Source: Homarus americanus (taxonomy: Eukaryota; Arthropoda; Malacostraca; Decapoda; Nephropidae). Taken from it: a stretch of 64,000 nt of DNA. Location of the stretch: NCBI RefSeq assembly GCF_018991925.1, contig NW_024722158.1, positions 9,738,420 to 9,802,419 of the forward strand. The letters are read 5' to 3'. Numbering within the stretch: the first letter of the stretch is position 1; the number at the start of each line of letters is the position of its first letter. Shown here one piece after another: positions 12,725 through 24,499 of the stretch. A program made the position numbers and the translations under genes. The notes below the pieces were generated by a model, which ran no database searches, was not told the origin of the DNA, and worked only from the letters and a program-made list of their open reading frames with translations.

Positions 12725-14530
12725 CACCTCGAATTTTCTTCTCGTAAACTCGAATAAATTCTTCTCTTCACAGAAAGGTTCCGTAGTGTAAGAATTCTCG
12801 GTTATCAATTCTCTATATCTCATTTTTTCTTACTTGTGAAGTATTCGAAAATCCTTCCTGATGAAATTAAGAAATGTTCTCTTGAAATTAACATAATCAC
12901 GAATAAAACTTCATAATAATTTTGTGCCTGGAATAATTAATAGTTGATGTTAATGGCATTATAATAACAGTATGGGGAGGATTATTATTTTTATTTGACA
13001 TTAACTGATAAGTGTTGGCTGTAAATACATTACTTCTACAGACAAAGAAGCATTAAGCTACACGTCCATATTTATTGTAATTATTTGTGGTGAGCCAAAT
13101 ACTGTACAGTCAGCCAACATAATACTGATACGACAACACCAACAAAATAAGAGCAAGGGATTGTGTTTTTGTTGGCACCCCTGAAACCTGATTTTGATGA
13201 CGTAGTACAAACATTTATACTAGATGATGGCAATGTTACTTTACGGTCCCTCCACCATTTTGATATTTAGTTGCTTTTTGTTTTGTTTTTAATTTAAAGA
13301 AGAAAAACTCTGTGGCGTAATGTTAGGTGATGCAGATTCTAAAAGGACCGTCGACAGACAAGACCGACACTCCACTTGTCCAATTGGTTACCTCTTTACA
13401 GCTGTGTGGACTGGGATTGAACCAGTGATCCTTAACACAGAGGACGAGCGCTGTATACACTCGTGCAACTGCCGCATCCTACAGCAGGATGATAACAGAA
13501 TTAATCCGCGCCTGCCAGGTTCTAAGATCAACTTCCATAGGCCGGAGAGTAAGTCTCTATGATTATAACTAAAACAATGATTACCGCACCACCTTGTATC
13601 TTCACCACCTATACCATTAATAAATGTGCCTTATGATATAAAATGTTATATAGAAAACTCGCTTAGAGACGAATAAAAATATTATCAAGGAATAGTACAA
13701 TTTTAATTTAGCATGTGTGTTTTATTACGAGGAATACGATTACTATAAGGCAGAGATACCACACACTGACTTACAGTAAACTGGTCACTTGTACAACATA
13801 ACTCCCGGAGTCCCGGGATTCTCGATCAAGATACATTGTTTTTATAGTTTATTTATATCTTTTGATGAAAACGTCACACGGAGTCACTGTTCGGCGGTAT
13901 TCGTGGCAAATCGAGATCTTGTTTAAATACTAATTAACAGCGGCTAAGGGCAGCTGCCTCCCCCTTCAATTGCTGATTCTCATTTTATCGACTGAAGAAG
14001 AATGTTCCTCGTTAAACTCTTCTCGGAGAAACATGCAAGCAATTAGTTTGATGGATTTCATCCATGTGGCAGACCAATCAGGCTATTTGTTGACTGATGC
14101 CTCGCACTCCTTCTCTTCGGTGTACTATTAAATCTTACTTGATCTTTGTTTATTCCATTTTTATATGAATCTGTAGATGTTTCATTATGTCTTAAATCGT
14201 ATGTCCCTGTGATGCTCTCGGGGAAGGTGTGGGAATGTGACGGTTGAGCCACACCAAACCACAGTACCAACTGCTCCTGGCTCCAATTATTACAAAACAT
14301 TTCTGTCTCAAATAACGACAATATTTCGCTAAGAGAGAAACTGACATTATAACATCAACATCTGAAGATCATAATTTAAATGAATGGAACAAGAAGAAAC
14401 TGAAATCATCAAGGGTGTGCGTCAGTGGGTTAGTAACCTTGTGTTTGTTTGACCAAATATTAAAACATCACCTACATAGTTAGTAATATTCAGGAAGTAT
14501 GAAATGTTATTCTGTCAATACAAAATGTAG
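12725..14530. other. Unique AT-rich sequence with one tRNA-like segment
   Basis: Apart from the tRNA-like segment at 13410-13475, I see no coding domain or repeat. Confidence 0.5.
13408..13476 (-). other. tRNA-like segment, probable SINE or tRNA pseudogene
   Basis: On the minus strand a perfect 5-bp T-stem with the 7-base loop TTCAATC (13410-13426) lies about 45 bp downstream of a box-A-like segment (TTGCACGAGTGTATACAGC). No convincing acceptor stem forms. This resembles the head of a tRNA-derived SINE. The SINE body and tail were not identified. Confidence 0.45.
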
Positions 14531-14712
14531 GCTCCTTCACCAGTGCGTTTACAGGGGCTCCTCGTCAGGTTTTGTGCAGTGTGGCAGCCCTGTGTATATT
14601 TACATTCGACAGAAGAAAACTCGCAACAGTAAACTTACAATGGAATCAAAGTGGAATGATTTGTGGAATGTTTATATGACGAGCCCCTGTAAACGCACAA
14701 GTGAAGGGGACT
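14531..14712. mobile_element. MITE-like element with about 36-bp terminal inverted repeats
   Basis: The left arm 14531-14568 (GCTCCTTCACCAGTGCG then TTTACAGGGGCTCCTCG) pairs with the right arm 14677-14712 (TGACGAGCCCCTGTAAACG then CACAAGTGAAGGGG) with a few mismatches. About 110 bp lie between the arms. Length and absence of coding capacity fit a non-autonomous DNA transposon. The target-site duplication is not clear. The 109-codon frame across it is incidental. Confidence 0.75.
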
Positions 14713-14924
14713 GTATCTTGGAGATAATCATGTTGTCACGCATGTATGTGAAAAATAAGACAATCGTCAAGTATCTGCTGATTATATTGACCTTATCTGT
14801 ATTTAATAGGCCAATAATTCATGAGTAATCCTATAATATATGTTAAGTGGTAAGAAAGAAGTTTATGTTTGTTGTCTGACATAAGAGCTCTAACCCGCGG
14901 CACACAGACTTGATAACGATGCTA

Positions 14925-14949
14925 AGAGAGAGAGAGAGAGAGAGAGAGA
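14925..14949. repeat. (AG)n microsatellite
   Basis: About 12 AG units. Confidence 0.9.
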
Positions 14950-15681
14950 TTAAACACTATAAACAATGGTGTAATGATCCTTCAATAACCATACTAATTC
15001 AAGATAATGTTGCGGGGTCCTGTGTGTGTTTGTATCAGAGAACTATCTGGTAATATAAGATACACATCAGCGCCATGCATTGTTGATAGTGGCTGAATAA
15101 GAGGCAAGTTTAAACGATATATTTCCTTATCCTATTTTCCTATCATTGTCTTATATCTAATAACAGGATGAACTTATGTCTAGGGTGTTTAATAATTTCT
15201 AAAACCTCGATTCTCTTATTAGAATATATTAGTGGTATTCTTCAGTAACTTATTAAAACGTAAGAATACTCCCTTCTTGAACGTCTGTAAAATCAAGCAA
15301 TATTTTTTTCCAGTAATTTAATTTATGTAATTTGATCAATATTCAGTAAATAAAAAGACCAGAGAATGAACAGTGTTGCCAATTGTCTCAAGCCTCACAG
15401 TGTTAACCGGGATGTGATCTTCTGCTTAGGGGATGTGGCGATACACTTTTTTATGGTCCATTCCTTAGGTAAAACACAGACCAGTGAGCTGTGCCATCTG
15501 TACGATATATAATATTGTGGTAGATTATGCTGACCTGTTTTTGTTTCTCATGTTTGGTAAAATAAAATACTTATGTTTGTTTTTGTTTATTTGTTCGTTT
15601 GTCAGTGAGTTTGTTGTCTTTGTTTGTCGTCTGTCTGTCTAGGATTTATTCTCTCTTATATTCCATTACAAATTCTACTTG
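14950..15681. other. Unique AT-rich sequence, no gene recognised
   Basis: No coding domain, RNA gene or repeat seen. 15570-15620 is T/G-rich (TTTGTTTG words). Confidence 0.5.
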
Positions 15682-15931
15682 GCCATCCATCCATCCATTC
15701 ATTCATTCATTCATTCATCCATCCACCTATCCATTATTCATTCAATTATTCATTCATTCATCCAACCATCTATCTATCCATCGATCTATCCATCCATCGA
15801 TCTATCCATCCATCCATCTATCCACCCATCTATCCATCCATCTATCTATCCATTCATCCAACCATCTATCTATCCATCGATCTATCCATCCATCCATCTA
15901 TCCACCCATCTATCCATCCATCTATCTATCG
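15682..15931. repeat. (ATCC)/(ATTC)/(ATCT) tetranucleotide array
   Basis: Alternating CATC, CATT, TATC and CACC tetranucleotides. A block of about 80 bp (ATCCAACCATCTATCTATCC onward) occurs twice, at about 15760 and 15857, showing secondary duplication. Ile-His-Pro-Ser frames in all three phases are artefacts. Confidence 0.9.
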
Positions 15932-16028
15932 TTATTTCTCATCCTCTCTTCACCTGAGCGTATCTCCTCTCTATGTACACCTATGGTTGTTTTTTACACG
16001 ATAATAATCTACCAAATGCTATGTAAGC

Positions 16029-16206
16029 GGATCACCTGAAGATTAACCCCCACCTTATTATTTTCAACTTATGATTAAATATCCGAACTCTATCTGGGGG
16101 TTTTGTGTTGTGTTGTGTTAAATTAGCTTAGGTTAGATTAGATTACGATAGGTTAGGTTAGGTTAGGTTAGGTTAGGTTAGGTTAGGTTAGGTTAGGTTA
16201 AGTTAG
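16029..16206 (+). mobile_element. GGATCAC-family terminus plus (GGTTA)n core, copy c
   Basis: The terminus 16029-16090 begins GGATCACCTGAAGATTAAC and has the second internal motif (TTATGATTAAATATCC). After about 45 bp a (GGTTA)n tract of some 14 units follows (16134-16206). No right-hand terminus was recognised, so this looks like a half element. Confidence 0.65.
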
Positions 16207-16289
16207 GTCTATTAATGATGCTCGGTGTTATGAATATTGGGGACATAACCCTATTCAAGGTTCAGTGTTTGGATTTTTAAGGGCTTTAA

Positions 16290-19250
16290 ATGTTATTCTA
16301 CTTTAGTTATGAATTAAGGGTCATGTTTCTATGGTGTTGTTGTATGGTGTTATTCTACTTTAGTTATGAATTATAGGTCATGTTTCTATAGTGTTGTTGT
16401 ATGGTGTTATTCTCCTTTAGCTATGAATTACAGGTCATGTTTCTATGGTGTTGTTGTATAGTGTTATTCTACTTTAGCTATGAATTACAGGTCATGTTTT
16501 TATGGTGTTGTTGTATGGTGTTATTCTACTTTAGTTTTGAATTACAGGTCATGTTTCTATAGTGTTGTTGTATGGTGTTATTCTACTTTAGTTATGAATT
16601 ACAGGTCATGTTTCTATGGTGTTGTTGTATGGTGTTATTCTACTTTAGTTATGAATTACAGGTCATGTTTCTATAGTGTTGTTGTATGGTGTTACTCTAC
16701 TTTGGTTATGAATTACAGGTCATGTTTCTATAGTGTTGTTGTATGGTGTTACTCTACTTTGGTTATGAATTACAGGTCATGTTTCTATGGTGTTGTTGTA
16801 TGGTGTTACTCTACTTTGGTTATGAATCACAGGTCATGTTTCTATGGTGTTGTTGTATGGTGTTACTTTCACTTGGTTAAGAATGACAGGTCATACTTCT
16901 ATGGTGTTGTTGTATGGTGTTATTCTACTTTTTAGTTATGAATTATAAGGCTCTGTGTTTTCTATAGTGTTGTTGTATGGTGTTACTTGATTTTGGTTAT
17001 GAATTGCTATGGGTCATGTTTCTATAGTGTTGTTGTATGGTGTTACTTACTTTGTTGCGACCACAGGTCATGTTTCTATAGTGTTGTTGTATGGTGTTAC
17101 TCTACTTTGGTTATGAATTACAGGTCATGTTTCTATGGTGTTGTTGTATGGTGTTACTCTACTTTGGTTATGAATTACAGGTCATGTTTCTATGGCGCAA
17201 TTCTCCTTTAGCTATGAATTACAGGTCATGTTTCTATGGTGTTGTTGTATAGTGTTATTCTACTTTAGCTATGAATTACAGGTCATGTTTTTATGGTGTT
17301 GTTGTATGGTGTTATTCTACTTTAGCTATGAATTACAGGTCATGTTTCTATGGTGTTATTCTACTTTAGCTATGAATTACAGGTCATGTTTTTATGGTGT
17401 TGTTGTATGGTGTTATTCTACTTTAGCTATGAATTACAGGTCATGTTTCTATAGTGTTGTTGTATGGTGTTACTCTACTTTGGTTATGAATTACAGGTCA
17501 TGTTTCTATAGTGTTGTTGTATGGTGTTACTCTACTTTGGTTATGAATTACAGGTCATGTTTCTATGGTGTTGTTGTATGGTGTTACTCTACTTTGGTTA
17601 TGAATTACAGGTCATGTTTCTATGGCGCAATTCTCCTTTAGCTATGAATTACAGGTCATGTTTCTATGGTGTTGTTGTATAGTGTTATTCTACTTTAGCT
17701 ATGAATTACAGGTCATGTTTCTATAGTGTTGTTGTATGGTGTTATTCTACTTTAGTTATGAATTACAGGTCATGTTTCTATGGTGTTGTTGTATGGTGTT
17801 ATTCTACTTTAGTTATGAATTACAGGTCATGTTTCTATAGTGTTGTTGTATGGTGTTACTCTACTTTGGTTATGAATTACAGGTCATGTTTCTATAGTGT
17901 TGTTGTATGGTGTTACTCTACTTTGGTTATGAATTACAGGTCATGTTTCTATGGTGTTGTTGTATGGTGTTACTCTACTTTGGTTATGAATGACAGGTCA
18001 TGTTTCTATGGTGTTGTTGTATGGTGTTATTCTACTTTAGTTATGAATTACAGGTCATGTTTCTATAGTGTTGTTGTATGGTGTTACTCTACTTTGGTTA
18101 TGAATTACAGGTCATGTTTCTATAGTGTTGTTGTATGGTGTTACTCTACTTTGGTTATGAATTACAGGTCATGTTTCTATAGTGTTGTTGTATGGTGTTA
18201 CTCTACTTTGGTTATGAATTACAGGTCATGTTTCTATGGTGTTGTTGTATGGTGTTACTCTACTTTGGTTATGAATTACAGGTCATGTTTCTATGGCGCA
18301 ATTCTCCTTTAGCTATGAATTACAGGTCATGTTTCTATGGTGTTGTTGTATAGTGTTATTCTACTTTAGCTATGAATTACAGGTCATGTTTTTATGGTGT
18401 TGTTGTATGGTGTTATTCTACTTTAGTTATGAATTACAGGTCATGTTTCTATGGTGTTGTTGCATGGTGTTATTCTACTTTAGCTATGAATTACAGGTCA
18501 TGTTTCTATGGTGTTGTTGCATGGTGTTATTCTACTTTAGTTATGAATTACAGGTCATGTTTCTATGGTGTTGTTGTATGGTGTTATTCTACTTTAGCTA
18601 TGAATTACAGGTCATGTTTCTATGGTGTTGTTGTATGGTGTTATTCTACTTTAGCTATGAATTACAGGTCATGTTTCTATGGTGTTGTCGTATGGTGTTA
18701 TTCTACATTAGCTATGAATTACAGGTCATGTTTCTATGGTGTTATTCTACTTTAGCTATGAATTACAGGTCATGTTTCTATGTTGTCATTGTATGGTGTT
18801 ATTCTACTTTAGCTATGAATTACAGGTCATGTTTCTATGGTGTTGTTGTTTGGTGTTATTCTACTTTAATTATGAATTACAGGTCGTGTTTCTATGGTGT
18901 TGTTGTATGGTGTTATTCTACTTTAGTTGTGAATTACAGGTCATGTTTCTATGGTGTTGTTGTATGGTGTTATTCTACTTTAGCTATGAATTACAGGTCA
19001 TGTTTCTATGGTGTTGTTGTATGGTGTTACTCTACTTTAATTATGAATTACAGGTCGTGTTTCTATGGTGTTGTTGTATGGTGTTACTCTACTTTAGTTG
19101 TGAATTACAGGTCATGTTTCTATGGTGTTGTTGTATGGTGTTATTCTACTTTAGCTATGAATTACAGGTCATGTTTCTATGGTGTTATTCTACTTTGGTT
19201 ATGAATTACAGGTCATGTTTCTATGGTGTTGTTGTATGGTGTTATTCGGT
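16290..19250. repeat. 57-bp minisatellite array, 3 kb, with higher-order structure
   Basis: About 50 units of 57 bp, spelling the peptide cycle MNYRSCFYGVVVWCYSTLV in one frame and YELQVMFLWCCCMVLFYFS in another. Units differ at a few diagnostic sites (TATGG/TATAGTG, TTATTC/TTACTC, TTAGTT/TTAGCT/TTGGTT). A rare variant in which part of a unit is replaced by GGCGCAATTCTCC occurs at about 17190, 17625 and 18295. Shortened units lacking GTTGTTGTATGG occur near 17350, 18740 and 19180. The 57-bp period is a multiple of three without stops, so the frames (up to 303 codons) need no selection. 16880-17075 is the most diverged part. Confidence 0.95.
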
Positions 19251-19422
19251 GTTATGATTGATACGTTCTTCACCATAAGCGTATGGTGTACATCGTCTGT
19301 TCTTCACGCTCTCATGTACTCGTTTTTGTCTCCCACGTGTCGCCTTCACGGCTTCACCTTCCTCGTCTCTTTCTCCTTAGGACGTCGACCTTCTCTGCCT
19401 TCCCCCTGAACCCTTTCGCCTA

Positions 19423-19738
19423 CAGTCTTGTCCTCTTTACCCTACATGACGTCGACCTTTACTTCTTCAGTCTTGTCCTCTTTACCCTACATGACATCGA
19501 CCTTTTCTTCTACAGTCTTGTCCTCTTTACCCTACATGACGTCGACCTTTTCTTCTTCAGTCTTGTCCTCTTTACCCTACATGACATCGACCTTTTCTTC
19601 TACAGTCTTGTCCTCATTACCCTACATGACGTCGACCTTTTCTTCTTCAGTCTTGTCCTCTTTACCCTACATGATGTCAACGTTTTCTTCTACAGTCTTG
19701 TCCTCTATACCCTACATGACTTCGATATTGTATTCCTT
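19423..19738. repeat. 45-bp array with alternating monomers (90-bp dimer)
   Basis: Seven 45-bp units, CAGTCTTGTCCTCTTTACCC then TACATGACGTCGACC and a TTC-rich end. Units alternate between GACGTC with a TTCTTCAG end and GACATC with a TTCTACAG end, so the amplified unit is a 90-bp dimer. The Ser-Leu-Pro-Tyr frames are repeat products. Confidence 0.9.
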
Positions 19739-20198
19739 TCTTCTTGATCTTTCCTCTTACATCTTCTACCAATCTTCCCTGCAACCTCAATATTTTCCTC
19801 TTTACTCTCGATTATTCTTCACCTCAATTATTCCTCTTTTCTACCTGAATTTTCCTTCCCTCTGCATCAAAATTTCCTCTCCAACACTTTAAACTTTTCC
19901 CTCTCATAACTCAGCCTTCCCTCCCCCTCTTTTTCGCTCCCTCTTTTAATCTAGCGCCTCTGTCTCTCCTCACCTTCGTCTGGACCTCGGCTTCTCAACC
20001 TCTCATCAGAATTAACGGGGGGAGCGGAAGTCTCTATTGTCCTTGATGTTATTTTTCGCCTCTTTGACCCACCCACGCACGATACATTAATGTTACCCTA
20101 AGAATTCACATTACTACTGTGACCCCAGAAGACACACGTGTTATTACCCTCAGAACGACAACGATACTTGTCTTATCTCCCTCTGCACTTTTATTGGT
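19739..20198. other. Pyrimidine-rich sequence, no gene recognised
   Basis: Strongly C/T-biased (TTCCTC words) to about 20000, perhaps a decayed extension of the neighbouring array, then ordinary sequence. No coding domain seen. Confidence 0.5.
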
Positions 20199-20199
20199 T

Positions 20200-20253
<54 letters not shown>

Positions 20254-20261
20254 GCACACAC
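20199..20261. repeat. (CA)n microsatellite at the 5' edge of a LINE B copy
   Basis: About 30 CA units, then recognisable LINE B sequence starts within a few bases (GTCTCCCAGGAACTAGCC). Confidence 0.95.
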
Positions 20262-21078
20262 CTGTCTCCCAGGAACTAGCCAAACCCCTGTGCTCTATTA
20301 TCAACGCTTCTCTCAGACAGCCAAATGCCCAGCTGACTGGAAGATCTCATATTTTTACCAGAGCCCAAATCAACGAACGCACAATCTTTAAACGAATTAC
20401 GACCTATCGCTATAACTCCAACACCCAGCCTATTCTGTGAGGGTTTGGTTTTTTACTTGGTTCATGCCGACATTGCAGGTGCTGTAGATCCTCAGCAATT
20501 CAGCAACATGAAGACCTCCTCCACTACCTATTGTCTTGCCAGGTTTTTATATTCCATGTACAATGACCTAGAGAAACTTGAGACCTCTGTGGGTCTCACC
20601 ATCACACTTCGCCACAGCGTTCGAATTAGTAAATCACGACATATTTATCAACAGAGTCATCGACCTTGGGAATCGGAGAAGTCTCATTCTATTGCTTACA
20701 AACTTCCACGGCAACCGATGTCAAGCTGCTTACTTCCCAGAGGCTGTCTCCACCTTTTAGTCACTCAGCTGTGGCGTACGTGGACTTGCTGCGTCTGAGC
20801 TCATGAATATTTATACAACGTTCAGTTTTCCCAACCTCAACTATCCTGCCGGGTCTTCTTTCTTAACTGCTGGATAGTAAAACATTTCTACAGAGAGAGA
20901 AGAGAAGGACATGCATGCTGGTTTATCTATTCTTCTTACACCACCTATCAAAAAACACTCAATACACTGTGTCTCTCTCTCCCAAGTACACCAACCTCAA
21001 CACCTCGACCTTCTACCACCTGAGGTTCCTCGCCCACAAATTGCTGTTCAACACCACAACACCATCCAATTTATGAAA

Positions 21079-21147
<69 letters not shown>

Positions 21148-21402
21148 GTAACAAAAACATGCCCCATTCTAACCGCTGTGCAAATCATGAAAGGATCGTA
21201 GATAACTTTTATATTCACTTCACTTTTTCTTTTCTATATCGAACTTTCACAAAAAAATAGACTTATGTTCAACGACCCAGTTCCCAATAACACAATATAT
21301 TATATACCTTTTGTACAATTTTGGTTTTGGCTGCAATATATTCAATAACACCATGATGATATTATTATTATTTATATATTATTATTATTATTATTATTAT
21401 TT
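20262..21402 (+). pseudogene. LINE B copy, decayed reverse transcriptase
   Basis: Homology to the minus-strand LINE B at 26.9-28.3 kb is clear at CCTCAGCAATTCAGCAACATG then AAGACCTCC (about 20488; the other copy has the same words at 28230-28262). It continues as shredded RT sequence in several frames (DLGNRRSLILLLTNF near 20665; LLPPEVPRPQIAVQHHN near 21010; PILTAVQIMKGS at 21165) and ends in the 3' UTR with an ATT tail (21220-21402). The segment 20262-20480 extends upstream of the point where the other copy is truncated. The motif A Asp and the YVDD region are not recoverable. A (CA)n tract of about 70 bp (21079-21147) has expanded inside the last codons. Dead copy. Confidence 0.75.
21079..21147. 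repeat. (CA)n microsatellite inside LINE B
   Basis: About 34 CA units replace the ARTDRYK-coding segment found at the same place in the minus-strand copy. Confidence 0.9.
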
Positions 21403-21435
21403 TACTCCACCCACCCACCCACCCACTCCACCCAA

Positions 21436-21507
<72 letters not shown>
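21436..21507. repeat. (CA)n microsatellite
   Basis: CGCA units passing into about 32 CA units, just after the ATT tail of the LINE B copy and an ACCC-rich linker. Confidence 0.9.
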
Positions 21508-21509
<2 letters not shown>

Positions 21510-21819
21510 AACAGACCCAACACAGCAGGCCACACCACGTAACACATCCATAAGCCCCGGGAGAACACAATGTTCCCATAAAACACTAAGACAGTCGCCC
21601 GCTACCTAGATAACAGTGAGAAATAACCTCGGCACCCGGTAGTTGTGTTACAGCCTCGGGGGGAAAGAGAACACACTTAGTGACATTACTATTCTGATTT
21701 TTTTTAATGGCAGTATCATTAAACTGTTTGTTTTTCTTATTTGTCTTAATTCTTCTTTTTTTTTGGGGGGGGTGGGGGGTTCTGAAGGCTGGTACGCTTC
21801 TCTTTACCTGATCTAAATA

Positions 21820-22003
21820 TCCTAACCTAACCTAACCTAATCTAACCTAACCTAATCTAACCTATCTCTGCTGAACCTAAACTAGTCTAACGCAATGTAA
21901 ACTAATCAAAGCAAACTTTACCTCGCGTAACCTAACCAAACCAAATTAATGGGGTAAACTTAACCTAACCTATCTTTACCTAACCTAACGTAACCTAATC
22001 TGG
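21820..22003. repeat. Interstitial telomere-like (CCTAA)n tract, degenerate
   Basis: CCTAA units with AATCTAACC variants at 21820-21870 and again at 21958-22000, separated by diverged derivatives. The preceding ACCTGATCTAAATATCC at about 21806 resembles the inner part of a GGATCAC-family terminus, but this is weak. Confidence 0.8.
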
Positions 22004-22589
22004 GGATTTGTGAAATTTACATGACCTTTAGGTTATAATCATACATATACCGCCACGAAGATGTATGCATAAAAGCACACATGTACAGACAAACCTAATG
22101 TACATGTATACATACACACAAACACACGAATATGAATGAATATGCAAAAGTACAGATATACACTGACTCAGACATGGATGAAAAAATAAACACACAACCT
22201 TATGTATGTACAGACACACACACAAACACAAAATATAGACAGACACAGCCAGTTTGAGACTTAAAAACACAAACACGCACACACAGTCACGTTCAATAAA
22301 ACTGAATATATGCAATCAAAGTTTAAAACAAGGTTGTGCTCAAACGAGAGATCAACGCACCCAACTCACACTAGTCTTGGTGATTCCATTTTAGAAGTTA
22401 TAAAGTCTTGATTCGTATTTGGTCTTTGTTACTCTGAAAATATAACAACTCCAAGGAGACTGTCACGCTCAATACATAAACCAGGTAAGAACGTTGTAGC
22501 GTTTAGTGTTCTTAAGTTTAGCTGTTGACGTATACGTACAACCAAAAAAAAAAATATCTTTCCTCTTTCGGGTTTGCACAAGTTGACCT
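22004..22589. other. AT-rich sequence with ACAC-rich patch
   Basis: 22040-22300 has irregular ACACAC and CATACATA words. The rest is unique. No gene recognised. Confidence 0.5.
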
Positions 22590-23140
22590 CTGCATAACTT
22601 CTTACTCTTTACACTATTCATAGCCGCCCTTACATGGACTACTGCTCTCGTGTGATGGCTGGATTTCTACAGTCCTCCTTATCACTGTTAAGATACAATA
22701 TTATTTAATGCTATTACGTCCTTATTAACAACCAGTCATTTAATATCTTCACTTTCACTTCCCCTTATATGGCAATGAAAGTTAGTCCGTTATATCCTCT
22801 CTGTTTAACACAAGGAGTAACGCCCGGTATTCCATATCATGCCCATCCCTTCGCCGTGCAAGTTTCTTTAGTTGAACCTCATCATCATTGTCCACTCCTC
22901 ACACTTCTCCACTACGGTATCCTCTTGCTTCTCACATCCCCCCATTAATGTACAGTAGCTAAAACAACTATCTGTGCGTACTTTGTGGGAAACAATACGA
23001 GACCATGGACGATAAATTTTAGTATACGAGGGCTGTCACTAGTCACACGTAAAATTTCGGAGCATATCGACCCCCACCTGTACAGATAGTTGTTTTAGCT
23101 ACTGTACATTCTACATCTCTTTAAACGTAAACACCTACAG
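22590..23140 (+). pseudogene. LINE remnant (C-terminal RT region) split by a MITE
   Basis: CGCCCTTACATGGACTACTG (about 22624) encodes RPYMDYC followed by RVMAGF, matching the R-P-x-M/L-x-Y-C-x-x-V-W motif after the RT domain in Jockey/CR1-type LINEs. Later GIPYHAHPF (about 22828) resembles the TRxxxHPF segment of the same C-terminus. Frames are broken. After the MITE at 22947-23110, CTCTTTAAACGTAAAC may be the continuation (LFKRK). A short, old fragment of uncertain family. Confidence 0.45.
22947..23110. mobile_element. Tc1/mariner-like MITE with perfect 29-bp inverted repeats
   Basis: The left arm 22947-22975 and right arm 23082-23110 are exact reverse complements over 29 bp. Inside an AATG/CATT edge each arm reads TA then CAGTAGCTAAAACAACTATC. 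TA beside CAGT is the usual target-site and terminus pattern of Tc1/mariner elements. The 106-bp interior codes for nothing recognisable. It seems to have inserted into a LINE remnant. Confidence 0.85.
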
Positions 23141-23672
23141 TATCTGTCTCTTACCTAGGAACATATATTTAGATTTTTCTTATCCATGCTGTACTTAACA
23201 TAGGGGCCTACCTATAGGTTGAAGATAAAGTAATTTTGTCTGAATTACTCGTTAGAGAACACATCACTATGTATACATCCCTTAATGTTCTCTATTACTC
23301 AATCCCCTGAAATGTTTATAAAGAGAAATAATACTTTCACAGATAGTACAGATAGTCAGAGTGTCAGACAGCAGTGACCGACATATTCAAGCGACCCGTA
23401 CGGCGTGAGTGGTAATTAGGCACGAGTGATATATACCACGTAACCAGAGATAACTTCCCCCACAGATTACCCGGATAATTCTGTAATTGGCGTCACGCTC
23501 ACAACAACCCCAGACTAGAGTAATGATAGTGATTATCTCGGGTAAGAGATTCCGCATTTTTACAGACATTTTCTTTAACTTCTCAAGTGTTTTCTGATTG
23601 AACTTTGTTTGGCGATAAATGTAGATACAGATTAAAACTTAAAGTAAATATTTTCACAAAGTTTGTAGTTCG
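23111..23672. other. Unique AT-rich sequence, no gene recognised
   Basis: No domain, RNA gene or repeat seen after the possible LINE continuation. Confidence 0.5.
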
Positions 23673-23721
<49 letters not shown>

Positions 23722-23725
23722 TAAC

Positions 23726-23771
<46 letters not shown>

Positions 23772-23823
23772 CACTATAATTACTTCCTTTTTTCGCCTTA
23801 TCATCATCATCATAATCGCATTA

Positions 23824-23875
<52 letters not shown>
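23673..23875. repeat. (AAT)n followed by (ATT)n, facing tracts
   Basis: (ATA)n at 23673-23762 is followed after about 55 bp by the complementary (TTA)n at 23820-23875. The two can pair as an inverted repeat with a short loop. Confidence 0.9.
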
Positions 23876-23878
<3 letters not shown>

Positions 23879-24102
23879 AATTAATATTATATTATTGTAA
23901 TTATTATCATCTAAGGGACACATTACACACACTGCACGTTGATAGACACACGATGGTTCGAGGTACAAACTGTGACTCATAAGGACCATGTTGCATGAGA
24001 ACCACAACTCGATCACTTCACTTTACTAGTTATAAACAAACAACCTTTAGGTAAGGCGATATAATAACCCGGAAAAAATGTCACAACTGATTAGTATTTC
24101 TA

Positions 24103-24103
<1 letters not shown>

Positions 24104-24140
<37 letters not shown>
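24104..24140. repeat. (AG)n microsatellite
   Basis: About 18 AG units. Confidence 0.95.
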
Positions 24141-24142
<2 letters not shown>

Positions 24143-24448
24143 TGTGTTTACTGACCATAAGTTACAGACAAGACTTACCATCCTACCAACTCAGGTTTCA
24201 AGGATCATAGAGAAGGAGTTCTACCTAACCACCGTCGCCATCTCTCACAACTACCCCCTTTCCATCATACACGCCCATCGACCACGCCCTACTAGACATG
24301 CCCACATACACACGAGGCAGAAGTCAGTGAAACCATCGTCTCAAGACTTTCCTCAGAAATCGTCGGTTTTAAGTCAGTCCAGTTTCATCAGTCATGACCG
24401 GGTCGACACAAGTGTGCTCCGGTGTCAACTACAACAGCCAGCCAATTA

Positions 24449-24499
24449 TCTTCTTCTTCTTCTTCTTCTTCTTCTTCTTCTTCTTCTTCTTCTTCTTCT
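24449..24499. repeat. (TTC)n microsatellite
   Basis: About 17 TTC triplets, followed by C/T-rich DNA to about 24640. The 169-codon frame through it has no recognisable domain. Confidence 0.95.

Noticed and set aside
16290..19250. Cys/Trp-rich repeat frames of up to 303 codons, reminiscent of a membrane repeat protein
   Set aside because: A 57-bp satellite without stops explains them. The frames shift at shortened units, and there is no leader, splice site or non-repeat domain.
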